Assembly (NCBI GenBank): GCA_007280145.1 | Contig: QYPU01000009.1 | Location: 1 to 6,597 of the forward strand | Direction: 5' to 3' | Length of the DNA: 6,597 nucleotides | Source of the DNA: Dehalococcoidia bacterium | Lineage (GTDB): Bacteria > Chloroflexota > Dehalococcoidia > GIF9 > UBA5629 | In this document: positions 6,443 to 6,597 of the stretch, one piece after another | How the letters are laid out: the number at the start of each line of letters is the position of its first letter | Position numbering within the stretch: the first letter of the stretch is position 1 | Notes under the pieces: generated by a model | The model's input: only the letters and a program-made list of their open reading frames with translations | Databases searched by the model: none | What the model was told of the DNA's origin: nothing | Translations under genes and position numbers: made by a program

Positions 6443-6597
6443 TTAAACCACACCTACTGGGTCAATGTCCACAATCCAGCCCTGAGGAAAGGTCATATCA
6501 TTCAAGAACTCAGCTAACGCAGTCCCACAGAGAATCATCTGCCACTGATAGTACCCCCTGAGTCGAGGCACGAAAGCTGGCACTGGCCCAATTAACC
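6443..6597 (-). CDS. priA: Primosomal protein N' (PriA helicase), C-terminal fragment, 5' part beyond the window
   Basis: Only the last 51 codons are visible (TAA on the minus strand at 6445-6443; frame open to the window edge). They read LIGPVPAFVPRLRGYYQWQM, then a short helix region, then GWIVDIDPVGVV. This matches the conserved end of PriA: the GPxPA segment, the RGxYRWQ-like strand (Tyr-Gln-Trp-Gln here) and the final W-x-x-D-[VI]-DP motif. PriA reloads the replicative helicase at stalled forks. The zinc-binding and helicase motifs lie outside the window, so their integrity cannot be judged. Placement directly upstream of def is a common bacterial arrangement and supports the call. Confidence 0.9.
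   Translation of the reverse strand, partial: LIGPVPAFVPRLRGYYQWQMILCGTALAEFLNDMTFPQGWIVDIDPVGVV

Overview
The window looks like a chromosomal stretch of a free-living bacterium with moderate GC content (mid-40s percent by eye). The housekeeping genes are comEC, def and priA. The two-component genes and the CARDB-type surface protein resemble those of Chloroflexota, perhaps Dehalococcoidia. That placement is inference from protein style only; no rRNA or marker phylogeny is available here.

Layout. Positions 1-2316 (+) hold most of a ComEC/Rec2 DNA-uptake channel whose start lies before the window. It is followed by 549 bases without a convincing gene (2317-2865), which contain several short inverted repeats and a plausible promoter for the next gene. 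Positions 2866-3600 (+) encode a short histidine kinase with no sensor domain. Positions 3683-4402 (+) encode an OmpR/PhoB-type response regulator, very likely its partner. After a 266-base gap with an inverted repeat, a promoter candidate and a strong ribosome binding site, 4669-5829 (+) encodes a secreted or membrane-anchored protein with three CARDB-like beta-sandwich repeats, one internal membrane span and a Pro/Thr linker. On the minus strand, converging on it, are def (peptide deformylase, 5940-6431) and the last 51 codons of priA (6443-6597), 11 bases apart and so probably one operon.

How the genes fit together. The kinase and regulator form a signalling pair whose input cannot be read from the sequence, because the kinase lacks its own sensor. 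ComEC, the signalling pair and the CARDB protein share a strand but are separated by long gaps, so they are probably separate transcription units. priA-def is part of the widespread priA-def-fmt neighbourhood, but fmt does not follow def here.

I see no mobile element, CRISPR array, tRNA or rRNA, and no clear new multi-gene system. The points most worth a second look are the topology of the CARDB protein, the altered metal-binding motif in ComEC, the sensorless kinase and the long non-coding gap before it.
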